64,000 bases of DNA from Acholoe squamosa (taxonomy: Eukaryota; Annelida; Polychaeta; Phyllodocida; Polynoidae): NCBI GenBank assembly GCA_949317995.1, contig OX439036.1, positions 102,717,891 through 102,781,890 on the forward strand, read 5' to 3'. The notes below the pieces were generated by a model. That model was not told the origin of the DNA. It saw nothing but the letters and a program-made list of their open reading frames with translations, and made no database searches. Of this stretch, positions 25,937-35,394 are shown piece by piece (the first letter of the stretch is position 1; every line of letters starts with the position of its first letter). A program made the position numbers and the translations under genes.

Positions 25937-26265
25937 GGACCTTGTTTTAATAGATCCTACGACAGGTTCAGGACCTTACGACTTGAGAAGGGCCAAATCT
26001 TACCAGGTGATCTTAGGACTTTGGCCATAGTGGCTAAATAGCTGGCTATATTACTGGGTGATCGTACTGCCTACTGATTAAATTGCCACCACAGCAGTGA
26101 CTCAATAAGGGGTCCTGGTATGACAGCCCTCTATGTGAATAATTAGTGGGTAGTCTTAGCTGTTGCCCTCTGCACTCCCTTACTCAGTGTACCCAATCTG
26201 TGCTCTTTTCTCTGTAACAATAAAATACTCTCTACATTTAGACTAATGATCCAAAAGGTCTTGAC
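25937..26265 (+). repeat. Direct duplication, copy B (empty site)
   Basis: It carries the uninterrupted sequence aaattgccaccacagcagtg where copy A has the 268-bp insertion, and a single 22-bp unit. Confidence 0.8.
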
Positions 26266-26677
26266 CCCAGGCCACTCATAGAGGTTGATGAGCCTTACTT
26301 TATGTAGCATGGTACATTTTCAATAATAATTTCAAGATGACATTTTACCACCAAATGTCATGAAAATGTATTCAGGGAAATTTAGCTTCTCAACACAACA
26401 TAATGGATCAATTTCTATGTATATCTCTGGCCTCAAGGATGCTCTGAGAGATTGTGGGATCATAACATCTTTTCAACTTTCATCTAGCCTATGCATTTAT
26501 TTTGCAAGATTATTCCAATTAACTGTATTGTACGTTACACATATATGGGCTCCTAGGAAAAATAAACAGTATGCAGAATCATGACCACTGCACTTATTTA
26601 AAACTATGATCCGTATTCATGAGAATTGACCATGTGTGTGTGACCCTGTAACTCGGTGGGATCACCTATATACAATG

Positions 26678-26953
26678 TATAGTTACTGCAGGCCCATGCT
26701 TATTTCAACACATGAGTGCAAACTAGACCATGAGGTAGTTATGACTGGTCACTATGTAGCCAATAGTCGCTTCTACGACTGGGTGCTATGACTTCATAGT
26801 GGTGTGTATTGAGCTAGCAGTTGAATAAATAGCAGCTCCTATTTTGAGGCCTGTACTGTAGCACACTATGTAGTCACTGGTATGGAGTCATTTCCTACAC
26901 CTCCCACTACGATTTGAGGGTGTCCAGTCGTGGAAACTATTGAAACACGATCC
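26678..26953 (+). repeat. Tandem duplication unit 1 (357-bp period)
   Basis: Matches 27035-27310 closely (tatagttactgcag ... ctattgaaacacgatcc). It contains gactggtcactatgtagcca and an end that resembles the start of the 25232 repeat in reverse. Confidence 0.88.
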
Positions 26954-27034
26954 TGAGCTGGTGACTGCAGTGCTACACACCTGTTTGGCCTGTCTGTATG
27001 GGAACAGTGCCCACAGTTTCACATGCAACCTCAG

Positions 27035-27310
27035 TATAGTTACTGCAGCCTTATGCTCATTTGAACAGGGGAGTGCAAGCTAGACCCTGAGGGAGGTACG
27101 ACTGGTCACTATGTAGCCAATAGTGGCTGCTATGACTGGGTGCTATGGTTTCATAGTGGTGTGTATTGAGTCAGTAGTTGAATAAATAGCAGCTCCTATT
27201 TTGAGGTTTGTACTGTAGCTCACAATGTAGTCACTGCTATGGAGCTATTTCATATACCTCCCACTACGATTTGAGGCTGTCCTGTCATGGAAACTATTGA
27301 AACACGATCC
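27035..27310 (+). repeat. Tandem duplication unit 2
   Basis: Partner of 26678-26953, with about 15 scattered changes. No coding potential. Confidence 0.88.
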
Positions 27311-27344
27311 AGTATCATTATCCTTTCTAAAGAGACAGTGTTCT

Positions 27345-27513
27345 ATTGCGGATCCAGGATTTGTAAAAGGAGGGGGCGTGGCCCAAAAAGGAGGGAGCGC
27401 ATCCCGTATCTTTAAACAGATTTTGGGGTTCAAAGTCCGCAAATGAACTCTTCAAGTACAGGCAAAATGGAGGGGGAGTGCTCCTCCGCGCCCCTGTCTA
27501 AATCCGCCACTGA
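27345..27513. mobile_element. Short TIR element with GCGGATCCAGG / CCGCCACTG ends
   Basis: The left side gcggatccaggatttgtaaa ... gggggcgtggcc is inverted at the right in gcgcccctgtctaaatccgc. About 168 bp. Similar GGATCCAGG...GGGGG elements are common in marine invertebrates (from memory). 27514-28273 has no recognised feature. Confidence 0.7.
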
Positions 27514-28273
27514 CAATTGTTCTACCCAGCATTCCGAGCATTCCAGTTACATACTTTAGTAGTTTTGTATAAAACCATCACTGTGAAGCATCCACTATTA
27601 GGAAAGGGGTTTTTGGCTTTTAACTTAAGCATACTGACTGCAGCTCATTTGACAAGGCTACTCTGGCTTCCCATTTTTGATATAAGGTTAGGGAATACAT
27701 TCTTCCTTTTTTTTTCAGAAAGTATGGCTTCTAATAGTGTTCGGACAGCTTAAAAGCTTTTGCAGTGGCTTCCATCCATCTGAAAAATGCTATTAAAGTG
27801 TAAAGAAGCCATTGGGACTTGGGTGTATGTTGAAACTGTTGGTGATGTATGTAATGGTACTTTCTGATGTCTGAAGGGGCCCGGAAAGGGGGTTTAGGAG
27901 CTGTTGTCAAAATCAAAGAATCAGATAGATCTGTCCATACATTGGTATACAAAAACAAAACAAAAAAAAAAGAAATTCAGACCCACCAACCCTAGGTCTT
28001 TGAGCCATATTACTGGAAACAGATGGAATTTTTCTTTTGCCTATAGGCACCAGTTTCCTGCACACGTTGTGGGGAGGGTAGTACTAGTAGTAGAAGTGTG
28101 TGGTTATATTTTTTTCTGCTCATTCAGTCAATTACACAGACAGCTTTAGGAGGGTTGAGCAGCATCTGTAGTACATAAACCTTACACTCATGTTCTACAT
28201 AGGGCTAACACCTTGTAGGTACACAGGATGGGGCTCGTTAGGCGGCAAGCTATAGAGTAATACATCCCCACAG

Positions 28274-28512
28274 TGTGGTGTTTCACAAGCCAAAGATAAT
28301 AATGGTCATAGAATAGCCATTTCTATAACCATATTATGACTATTGTAAAGTTACAACCACTCCTATCTTGATCAGGTCAAATTAAGAAATATATTAGAAT
28401 ATACTAGTGGCCTTTGTAGAAACACCTGCTAGTGTAAGCCTAAAACCAATCTTAAAACTGCTATCACATCTAGTTATAACCAGTTGTAAATATTGCCATC
28501 TTGTGAAACACC
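28274..28512 (+). mobile_element. MITE B, left arm of an inverted pair
   Basis: A complete element with its own inverted ends (ggtgtttcacaagcc... and ...catcttgtgaaacacc). It is mirrored with very few changes by 28521-28761 across a spacer of 8 bases. Confidence 0.9.
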
Positions 28513-28520
28513 ACACAGTG

Positions 28521-28761
28521 GGGTGTTTCACAAGATGGCAATATTTACAACTGGTTATAACCAGATGTGATAGCAGTTTTAAGATTGGTTTTAGGCTTAC
28601 ACTAGCAGGTGTTTCTACAAAGGCCACTAGTATATTTCAATATATTTCTTAATATGTCCTGACCAAGATAGGAGTGGTTGTAACTTTACAATAGTCATAA
28701 TATGGTTATAGAAATGGCTATTCTATGACCATTATTATCTTTGGCTTGTGAAACACCACAC
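28521..28761 (-). mobile_element. MITE B, right arm of an inverted pair
   Basis: Mirror copy of 28274-28512. The two arms give near-identical ORFs on opposite strands, so neither ORF is evidence for a gene. Confidence 0.9.
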
Positions 28762-28762
28762 A

Positions 28763-29045
28763 GGGGTGTTTCAGAAGCCGGACATGATAATCAACATTAA
28801 ATATCTGTTTCTAAAACTGTTAGATTCTAAACTTACAACTGCAACCATTATCAACTCTCACCAGTCATATAGTTATAGACACAGTAAGGTAATGGTAATG
28901 CTTAAGGTAAAAAGGAGTAAGGTAAAATGCAGTAAGGTAATGGTAAGGTAATGGTAATGCAGTTATAAGCCTACAATCACTATTAAAACTGCTATCATAT
29001 CTCCTTATGACCGGTTGTAAACATTACCTGCTTCTGAAACACCCC
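28763..29045 (+). mobile_element. MITE B2 with internal GTAAGG expansion
   Basis: The ends ggggtgtttcagaagc and gcttctgaaacacccc are perfect. It is nearly identical to 32394-32632, except for an about 45-base gain of aagtaaggtaatggtaatgc-like units in the middle. Confidence 0.9.
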
Positions 29046-29097
29046 ACAGGCATCCCTAGCCTCTTAGTGAGAGTCTTACTTTGTTGGGGTTCTCCTG

Positions 29098-29148
29098 CAG
29101 GGCATTTCAAAACGGTATCTATAGTTATGGTTTTGAAATGCCCTCCTG
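29098..29148. mobile_element. 51-bp mini-foldback, CAGGGCATTTCAAAAC arms
   Basis: cagggcatttcaaaacggta and ggttttgaaatgccctcctg pair around tctatagtta. Second copy at 24119. Confidence 0.8.
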
Positions 29149-29274
29149 GTCTCTTTTCATACTTTTTGCCTGCTCTGGGCAAAGTGCATTTCCTAAAATT
29201 CACACTCCATGCCCCCTGTCTGCATTTGAGGTCTCCGTTTTTACCTTATCCTTAGAGGTGGAAGTTCTGAAGGA

Positions 29275-29459
29275 GTGAGTGAGTGAGTAATAGATGTTTA
29301 ACGCCATTTCGACAGCTAAGGTCATATTCATGGCGAGAACGATATTACACAATTTCACAGAGGAATGTGTCAGTGCCCGCGCATATGTGCACCACACACA
29401 TCCTGAGGGGATAGGAAAGAGGAAATATAGACCCTTTTAAGTGGGCTAGGGAAGACCGA
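29275..29459 (+). mobile_element. SINE-like element, best copy, with 11-bp target duplication
   Basis: A 185-bp element (gtgagtgagtgagtaataga ... gggctagggaagaccga) with tttaacgccatttcgacagc and accacacacatcc. Exact flanking repeats gttctgaagga at 29264-29274 and 29460-29470. No poly(A) tail and no tRNA box pair that I can assign. Confidence 0.85.
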
Positions 29460-29696
29460 GTTCTGAAGGATTGCCATATATATATAATTGATTGATTTGT
29501 GTTTTATAGCGGCACTAAGTGGCTATCCCGTGCTTCACATAATAGGGATTTTTTTTTACTTCCCAAAATTTTTCTACATATTCTACATGTAAGAGGTATC
29601 AATTAAGCATTGTGGGTTCTTGTGCTCTGTCACTTTCATCCCTGCCCCCCCAATACCATCATCTATCTGTGTCAGTGTCATTGTCTCTTTGCCTCA

Positions 29697-29701
<5 letters not shown>

Positions 29702-29772
<71 letters not shown>
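29702..29772 (+). repeat. (CT)35 microsatellite
   Basis: A perfect CT run of about 71 bases. 29780-30420 holds a small block of repeated tgtcgtctgct near 29985-30055 and nothing else recognised. Confidence 0.97.
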
Positions 29773-29775
<3 letters not shown>

Positions 29776-30419
29776 CTATTTGTGGAGGTCCGTTGACTAT
29801 AGGCAGAGACGAGCAGTTCAATGCGTTATATTGACCTTATGTTACCATCCCTGTATTTATCTGCTGCAGAGTAGCATCTAAAAGTAGCTAGTCAATGTGT
29901 CCCCGGCCACACCTCCTTACTATAAGCCATGTATATATAGCGCCCATCTCCATCACCCAGCACTCTGATAGTACCCAACCTTTAAATGTCGTCTGCTGGG
30001 TCTCCCAGAAGGAGAAAATGTCGTCTGCTCAGTCAGAATGACAAAATGTCGCCTGCTTGGTAAGCCAATATCTATGACACCTGACTCAGTTCCCATTCCA
30101 TAGAGGTGTGTAACATGGAAGGCAATGTTAGCAGACGATCCTAAAGGTTATCTATGAAAAGAGAATAATATGTTTAGATGTTAGGCCACGTTCAGTGTCT
30201 GTCAGTACTTGGTCCCTCAAATGCATTCCTACGCCCCTAAAAATAAGAACAACAGAACAATAGCTGTTTGTTGTACCTTGTAATATAGACGTCAATACAG
30301 ACGTGGAAACAACCAGGAAAATCCTATGATTGCGACAAAACAAATGCGCATGGTATGTTTCGGGTGTAGTAAAAGGCTTCCTAACTGAGCAGATCACAAT
30401 TCACATCTCTAACATGCTG

Positions 30420-30820
30420 ATCTAACTCCCGCGTCGCCCAGTTGGTGGCAGCACCGCACGGAGCCAGGAGCAGGGAGAGCGGTAGGGACGGGGGGGTAGG
30501 GAGGGGGGCAGGTTAAAACGCCGTTGGCGCTTCTACAGGCGTCACTCACAGCGGAAACGTCTGGCGGCGCGCACGGGCGGGTCGGGCGTCGATGGCTGGT
30601 ACCCATCAGCAGGCGGGAGGGATGGCTTCAGCCTGGAGCGATCCTGTGACGTGCCTGACGCCCAGTACCAGCGCCAAGCGGGAGAAGTGCCACCCGTGAG
30701 CGGCGGCGGAAGCGGGAGACGCCGCCTCCTGCGTCCGTTGTCGTGAGGACGGCGTTCTCACTCAGCGTCGCAGCCCAGCGTCTGGTGTGTCACGTGCCTG
30801 TAGGCGACTTAAAGCTGATC
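30420..30820 (+). promoter_or_regulatory. CpG-rich island, candidate HS3ST promoter and first exon start
   Basis: This stretch is far richer in G+C and CpG than anything else in the first 43 kb, with many cgcg, gcgtc and ggcgg runs. It contains a CACGTG E-box at 30791-30796 and several TGACG-like sites. It lies about 3 kb upstream of the HS3ST coding exon and is followed by a strong donor at 31162. The promoter role is inferred from composition and position. Confidence 0.5.
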
Positions 30821-31162
30821 TCTTACAGGGAAATAACAGTACTCTGGATCTGACTGTAGCCAAGGAGGTCGTCTGTTATAGTTAGCTTCTATGACATGGA
30901 GTCAGGATGAGGATTCTTGGGTGGTGAACAGTGAAGCTTAACCTGAAGTGATCTTAATATACAGCCGACTTTTATTGAATACAGACACTTTAAAGCAAAG
31001 GCCACTTTGCTGAGGAGCTTACTCACATAAAATACAGACATTCCAAGAAGGATTTTACGGACAGGCTGAGACTATTAAATAGTTTAGAGGTGACAGGCAT
31101 GGCTTTCGATCTAAAAGCTTATACCTGAAGAAGCTTGGACTGAATGCGTGTATTCATAGCAG
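30821..31162 (+). other. Candidate 5' untranslated exon of HS3ST, ending in CAG/GTATGT
   Basis: No long ORF is present. The stretch ends in an excellent donor (tagCAG/GTATGT, exon end 31162), which would pair with the acceptor at 33825 to give an intron of about 2.66 kb. The 5' limit is unknown. Transcript data would be needed to confirm it. Confidence 0.35.
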
Positions 31163-31364
31163 GTATGTCGGGGATAGACTTTGTGACTTTTATAGAAAAT
31201 ACAAGACTTTGAGCACACAATGACAGAGCTAGATAAAGGACTCAGACTTGGGGGATCAGGCTAAATGTACATACTCATGGTACTTGAGAGAAATGGGGAA
31301 TGTCTTGACATCTATAGACAACTTTGGGTCAAGGTGTTTCTTCATATAATGTAGTCCCTGGAGT

Positions 31365-31505
31365 GAGTGAGAAAATGGTTGTTTGCCATTTCGACAAGTC
31401 AGCTCATATCAATGACGTGAAAATTACGCATTAATTGGTGAGTGAACGTATAGGTTCGACCACATAAATTATGTGCCTTTAGAGAAAATATTCTATCCAC
31501 AAAAT
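31365..31505 (+). mobile_element. Degenerate SINE-like copy
   Basis: gagtgagtgagaaaatggtt, gccatttcgacaagtcagct and atgtgcctttagagaaaata match the family with many changes. No target duplication seen. Confidence 0.5.
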
Positions 31506-31937
31506 AGGAAGAAACTTGTAGAGTAGGAGGAAGTTATTTCTACATTGTATTTAGTCAGAATTGGCCCTTTCAGACCAAGACTTCAGACAGCTATCTTGCA
31601 TGCCACAAACCTTGCAGGAGCTTGTAATTTTGATCCTCATCAGTCGATCTACCAATCACTCAATAGATAGCTCTGTAGTTACAATAACAGAAATAGCACC
31701 GGAACCAGTGCAGGCAGCCATATTCATGTTGATAGCACAGCAGTCCGGTGTTGATACAGCTCCCCATAATTGGCACTACTGCTGTCCGCCTGTAATTGCA
31801 CAGAGTCGCTCCTTTATTAGTATCCCCAGCTGAGACGCAAGCCCCCCCCCCCCATATACTCAATCAATTCTACCTATTGCTGCATGATTTAGTCCGAGGG
31901 TATGTTTAGTGAGGGTCCTTAAACTAGCTTCTGTAAT

Positions 31938-32238
31938 CCAGGAGGGTATCTCAAAAAGATTGGGAAACCAGTTCTCACCGTAACTATTTGATCCTGCAGT
32001 TCTCCTACATTTCTCACCCTAAGAACAGACTTCCCTGCTTGACCTCTGCTACAAGTGAACTGCACGGAAATAGGTCAAGTTGCAAAATAAGAGACTGGAC
32101 CCCTCCTATACCACTCCTATAACTGACTCCCTCTTTACAATACAAGAGGGAATCCACTCCAGAAGGTCAGTGAGTTCAATTTTGGAATTATCACCTCCGA
32201 CAGGATCAATTCCAAATCTTTTTGAGATACCCTCCAGG
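31938..32238. mobile_element. 301-bp foldback with CCAGGAGGGTATCTCAAAAAG ends
   Basis: The left end ccaggagggtatctcaaaaa + gattgggaa is inverted at the right (ttccaaatctttttgagata + ccctccagg). No ORF of note. Confidence 0.85.
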
Positions 32239-32264
32239 GAATTCTTTAGCTCTGGAATGATCTG

Positions 32265-32390
32265 TGTTCATTATGCATCAATTCCACACCAGTAGTGATA
32301 AGATCATTGGTGCATCATGCCAATGTCAATCATCATGATGCACTAATGTAGCAGCGGTCAGTAACTCATTACTGCATCAGGCCCATTCCC
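32265..32390. mobile_element. ATGATGCA-type repeat fragment
   Basis: ttggtgcatcatgcc, catcatgatgcactaatg and agcagcggtca match the foldback family. It is truncated next to the MITE at 32394. Confidence 0.6.
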
Positions 32391-32393
32391 TGT

Positions 32394-32632
32394 GGGGTGT
32401 TTCAGAAGCCGGACATGATGATGAACATTAAATATCTGTTTCTAAAACTGTTAGTTTCTAAACTTACAACTTCAACCATTATTATCTCTCGCCAGTCATA
32501 TAGTTATAGACACAGTAAGGTAATGGTAATGCTTTAGAAACACATGCAGTTATAAGCCTACAATCACTATTAAAACTGCTATCATATCTCCTTATGACCG
32601 GTTGTAAACATTACCTGCTTCTGAAACACCCC
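32394..32632 (+). mobile_element. MITE B2, compact copy
   Basis: A 239-bp element with perfect ends ggggtgtttcagaagc / gcttctgaaacacccc. The palindrome extends to CCCTGT/ACAGGG outside. It lacks the internal gain seen at 28763. Confidence 0.9.
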
Positions 32633-33810
32633 ACAGGGAGTTCATCTGCAGTCAGTATACTTGTCAGTGCTGCATTTGTCACCTCTTGCTGCCAGAATGT
32701 CTTCAGCCTAAGTGATTGCAATACAATTATATTTTACATGTGTATAATCTCTTCAATATGGTAATATATCATGGTACCAGATCAAGAGTTCAAGATGGCA
32801 CTACAGCCTGCCAGACTTTACATAGCAGCAGCACAAGCCTGACACATGGATGTAGTGCCTCTAGGCTCAACCCAACCCACATAGGTGCATGTAGCCACAC
32901 ACTGCCCCCCTCCCCCCCCCAAACCACACAGGGCTGTTAATCCACAGATTTCCCAGATTGATTAAGGGCGGCGCTACATGGTTAAGTCTGGATAATCCAC
33001 TCACTGTTGTAGCCATTCTAAAAAGGCCTTGCTAGACCTAATCCCCATATAGAGCCTGATCCAAACAGGCCATGGTTGAGTGGGGGTATAGGTTCTACTT
33101 GATACACCAGTTTACTCCTTATGTGGGATCTGAGGTAGGCTTATCGTGTAGTCAAGTGATCACTTAGGTTGACTTGATATGTCAAAACGTTGTATTCCCT
33201 ATGCTTTATACATATATATCTTCTACATACATATATCTTCAGCGACTCTAGTTTCGGTCTTAGATTCTTCTTCCAGATGGGTGGTTTGTGTAACTGCATG
33301 TTATTGGCATATCAATGATGGCACATTTTCCTGGTTTCATATCAGGCGCTATATAGGAGTCCAATCTCGTGGCACCTCCAGCCTGCGTTCATGTGCAGTA
33401 TATATGCATATCCTGGGTAAAATTAGGTTAGGATCATAAGGAATCCTGGTTTGTGTCAGTCAGCAAGTCAGGAGGTTAATTCAAAACGGCCTAACATACC
33501 TCCCCCCCCCCCCATGCAATGGTAGTGTTAGTCAATCTTGTTGATCTTATAAGGACTTATCATAGGGCAGACGGTGTGTCATTTCAGAGACTTGTATTAC
33601 CTAGAAGCAGGTCTTGTGATGAGGACGCAGGTGTTTGATCATTCAAATTCAAGTCCTATCATATGACTTGATATTGTGTCGTGGACAGTTAAAAGGCAAT
33701 ATCTCCCAGATAATGTGGTCTGAAAGGTCTCTGTATGCTATGGACATCATAATTATGGCTTTACATTGTTTTGCCTTTGACAATATCTCCTGATCTCACC
33801 ATGTTTTACA

Positions 33811-33825
33811 CTTTGTATATTGCAG
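33811..33825 (+). promoter_or_regulatory. 3' splice acceptor before the HS3ST coding exon
   Basis: The sequence ctttgtatattgcag followed by gtgtgatgcc is a good acceptor 46 bases before the ATG. It implies a spliced 5' leader. The best matching donor I see upstream is CAG/GTATGT with the exon ending at 31162. Confidence 0.6.
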
Positions 33826-33830
33826 GTGTG

Positions 33831-33875
33831 ATGCCTCCTTGGTGCACTAACAACAGCCATCACGTGACACGATGA
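33831..33875 (+). promoter_or_regulatory. Upstream ORF of 14 codons ending on the HS3ST start codon
   Basis: Just after the splice acceptor an ATG opens a 14-codon frame that ends in TGA. The stop shares bases with the main start codon as ATGA at 33872-33875. Stops that overlap a start in this way can couple termination to reinitiation. Such an effect here is inferred; only the sequence arrangement is seen. Confidence 0.55.
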
Positions 33876-34936
33876 AGGCAGAATACGTCACAGTTCGGGA
33901 GGACGCCTTCAAGGACGCCTCCTACCATCATCCCCATCCATGTGGTTCCGGTCCGTTGCCATGGTGCCCGCGCATCACAAGATGGCGGCTAGTGTCCATC
34001 ACCATGGTGATCACGGTGGCCATGATGATGTTCCTCTTTGAGTGCCTCCAGCCTGCGTTCATGCACAGCTCACTCTGCTGCTACCAGAATGTAAGGCCAA
34101 TGAGTCTGCGGCTTGAGGAATATGGCAATTATACAGACAGAATCAGGTACAAGCATACCAAACGCCGCCTCCCACAGGCCATCATCATCGGTGTCCGTAA
34201 AGGAGGAACGCGCGCCATGATCGAGTTTCTCAACGAGCATCCAAATATACAAGCTCAAAAACGGGAGATGCATTTCTTCGACGATGAGGACAATTACAGT
34301 TTAGGGTTGGAGTGGTATCGTAAAAAGATGCCCTTCTCGTTCAACGACCAGACAACAATAGAAAAGACTCCCGGGTACTTTGTATCTGAGATGGCACCTG
34401 AGCGGGTGTATAAAATGAATCGGACTGTACGTTTGGTTCTCGTTGTTCGGGATCCTACTGCGCGAGCCATCTCCGACTACACCCAAATTCATGTCCACAA
34501 AGTGGAAAAGAAAAAGGCGCATGAATCCTTCGAGGAACTGGCCATCGATGAAAGTGGGGAGGTGCGGCAAACGTACAACGCCATCCGGCGTTCCATCTAC
34601 CACCGTCATATGGAACGCTGGTTGAAATGGTTCCCACTTGACTCGTTCCTAATCGTATCTGGCGAGAATCTCGTCAAGAACCCGCTGGTGGAACTCCGTC
34701 GGGTGGAGGAGTTTCTTGGGTTGGCCCACAGACTTGGGACGGACAATTTTTATTGGAATGAAACCCGAGGGTTCTTCTGTATCAACAAAGAGTCCAAGGC
34801 CAAGTGCCTCGCAAAGAGTAAAGGCCGCCAGCATCCCGACGTAGACCCTAATGTGCTGAGGAAGCTCCGCGAGTTCTTCCGACCTCACAATCAGAAGTTT
34901 TACGACCTCGTTGGACACGACTTTGGGTGGCCTTAG
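33872..34936 (+). CDS. HS3ST5: Heparan sulfate glucosamine 3-O-sulfotransferase (HS3ST5-like), complete single coding exon
   Basis: This 354-residue type II Golgi enzyme transfers sulfate from PAPS to the 3-O position of glucosamine in heparan sulfate. Seen in the protein: a short cytosolic tail, one membrane segment at about residues 39-59, a stem, and a sulfotransferase domain from about residue 99 to the end. The 5'-phosphosulfate loop GVRKGGTR is at 107-114, the family's catalytic glutamate is E132 in REMHFFD, and the 3'-phosphate site RDPTARAISDYTQ is at 193-205. C303 and C312 match the conserved disulfide, and KGRQHPDVDP is at 317-326. Sequons lie at N86, N141, N183 and N296. The stretches EWYRKKMPFS, LAID and NQKFYDLVGHDFGWP favour HS3ST5 over HS3ST1; this subtype call is from memory of the family. 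The length fits. ATG 33872 has A at -3 and lies 46 bases after a splice acceptor, so an upstream non-coding exon is expected. Confidence 0.95.
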   Translation: MKAEYVTVREDAFKDASYHHPHPCGSGPLPWCPRITRWRLVSITMVITVAMMMFLFECLQPAFMHSSLCCYQNVRPMSLRLEEYGNYTDRIRYKHTKRRLPQAIIIGVRKGGTRAMIEFLNEHPNIQAQKREMHFFDDEDNYSLGLEWYRKKMPFSFNDQTTIEKTPGYFVSEMAPERVYKMNRTVRLVLVVRDPTARAISDYTQIHVHKVEKKKAHESFEELAIDESGEVRQTYNAIRRSIYHRHMERWLKWFPLDSFLIVSGENLVKNPLVELRRVEEFLGLAHRLGTDNFYWNETRGFFCINKESKAKCLAKSKGRQHPDVDPNVLRKLREFFRPHNQKFYDLVGHDFGWP

Positions 34937-35394
34937 GCGCGATGTGTTATGTTAAATGTATTGCTCCTTTCACGTTGGTGCTAAAAATGTGCAGAGGTCC
35001 AAAGTGTCCCCCGTCTCTCTCCAAGAGCGGTCGGAGGGCGTGATATATCATTATTAATGATAATGCCAGTGCAAGTCTTATTTTTCTTTTCCGTGAGTCG
35101 AAATCAAACAAACAGAGATGTATATAATAATATATATACACGGTAATTGTACAGTTGGTAAAAAGTCGTTGATTTGATGTTACAATGCTACTTATCTGTA
35201 TATAAAGAATATGTTAGAGCTGGATACCAAGATATTGCATTTAAATGTGGAGTTGACAAGACAACCATCAATATATTCTCACTCAACCCCGAGTGCACGA
35301 CCAGTGGCGGCGGAGCCATAAGGGGTGCATCCATCTCACTTTGGCACTATAGATTTTAACAACATTAATTTTAGCCAAATTTACCCAATTCATC

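Larger units (their letters stand above)
31163..33825 (+). other. Proposed HS3ST leader intron with inserted repeats
   Basis: Between the proposed donor and the acceptor I see only non-coding sequence and repeats: a degenerate SINE-like copy near 31365-31505, a CAGGAGGG-ended foldback at 31938-32238, an ATGATGCA-type fragment near 32265-32390 and a GGGTGTTTCAGAAG MITE at 32394-32632. From 32633 to 33810 nothing further is recognised apart from poly-C runs and a 19-base match to the coding exon. Confidence 0.4.

Noticed and set aside
28394-28652. Two overlapping ORFs on opposite strands with nearly the same protein
   Set aside because: They are the mirror arms of the 488-bp palindrome; the identity comes from the inverted repeat, not from coding selection.
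34070-34918. Minus-strand ORFs within the HS3ST coding exon
   Set aside because: They are shadows of a strongly conserved enzyme on the plus strand.
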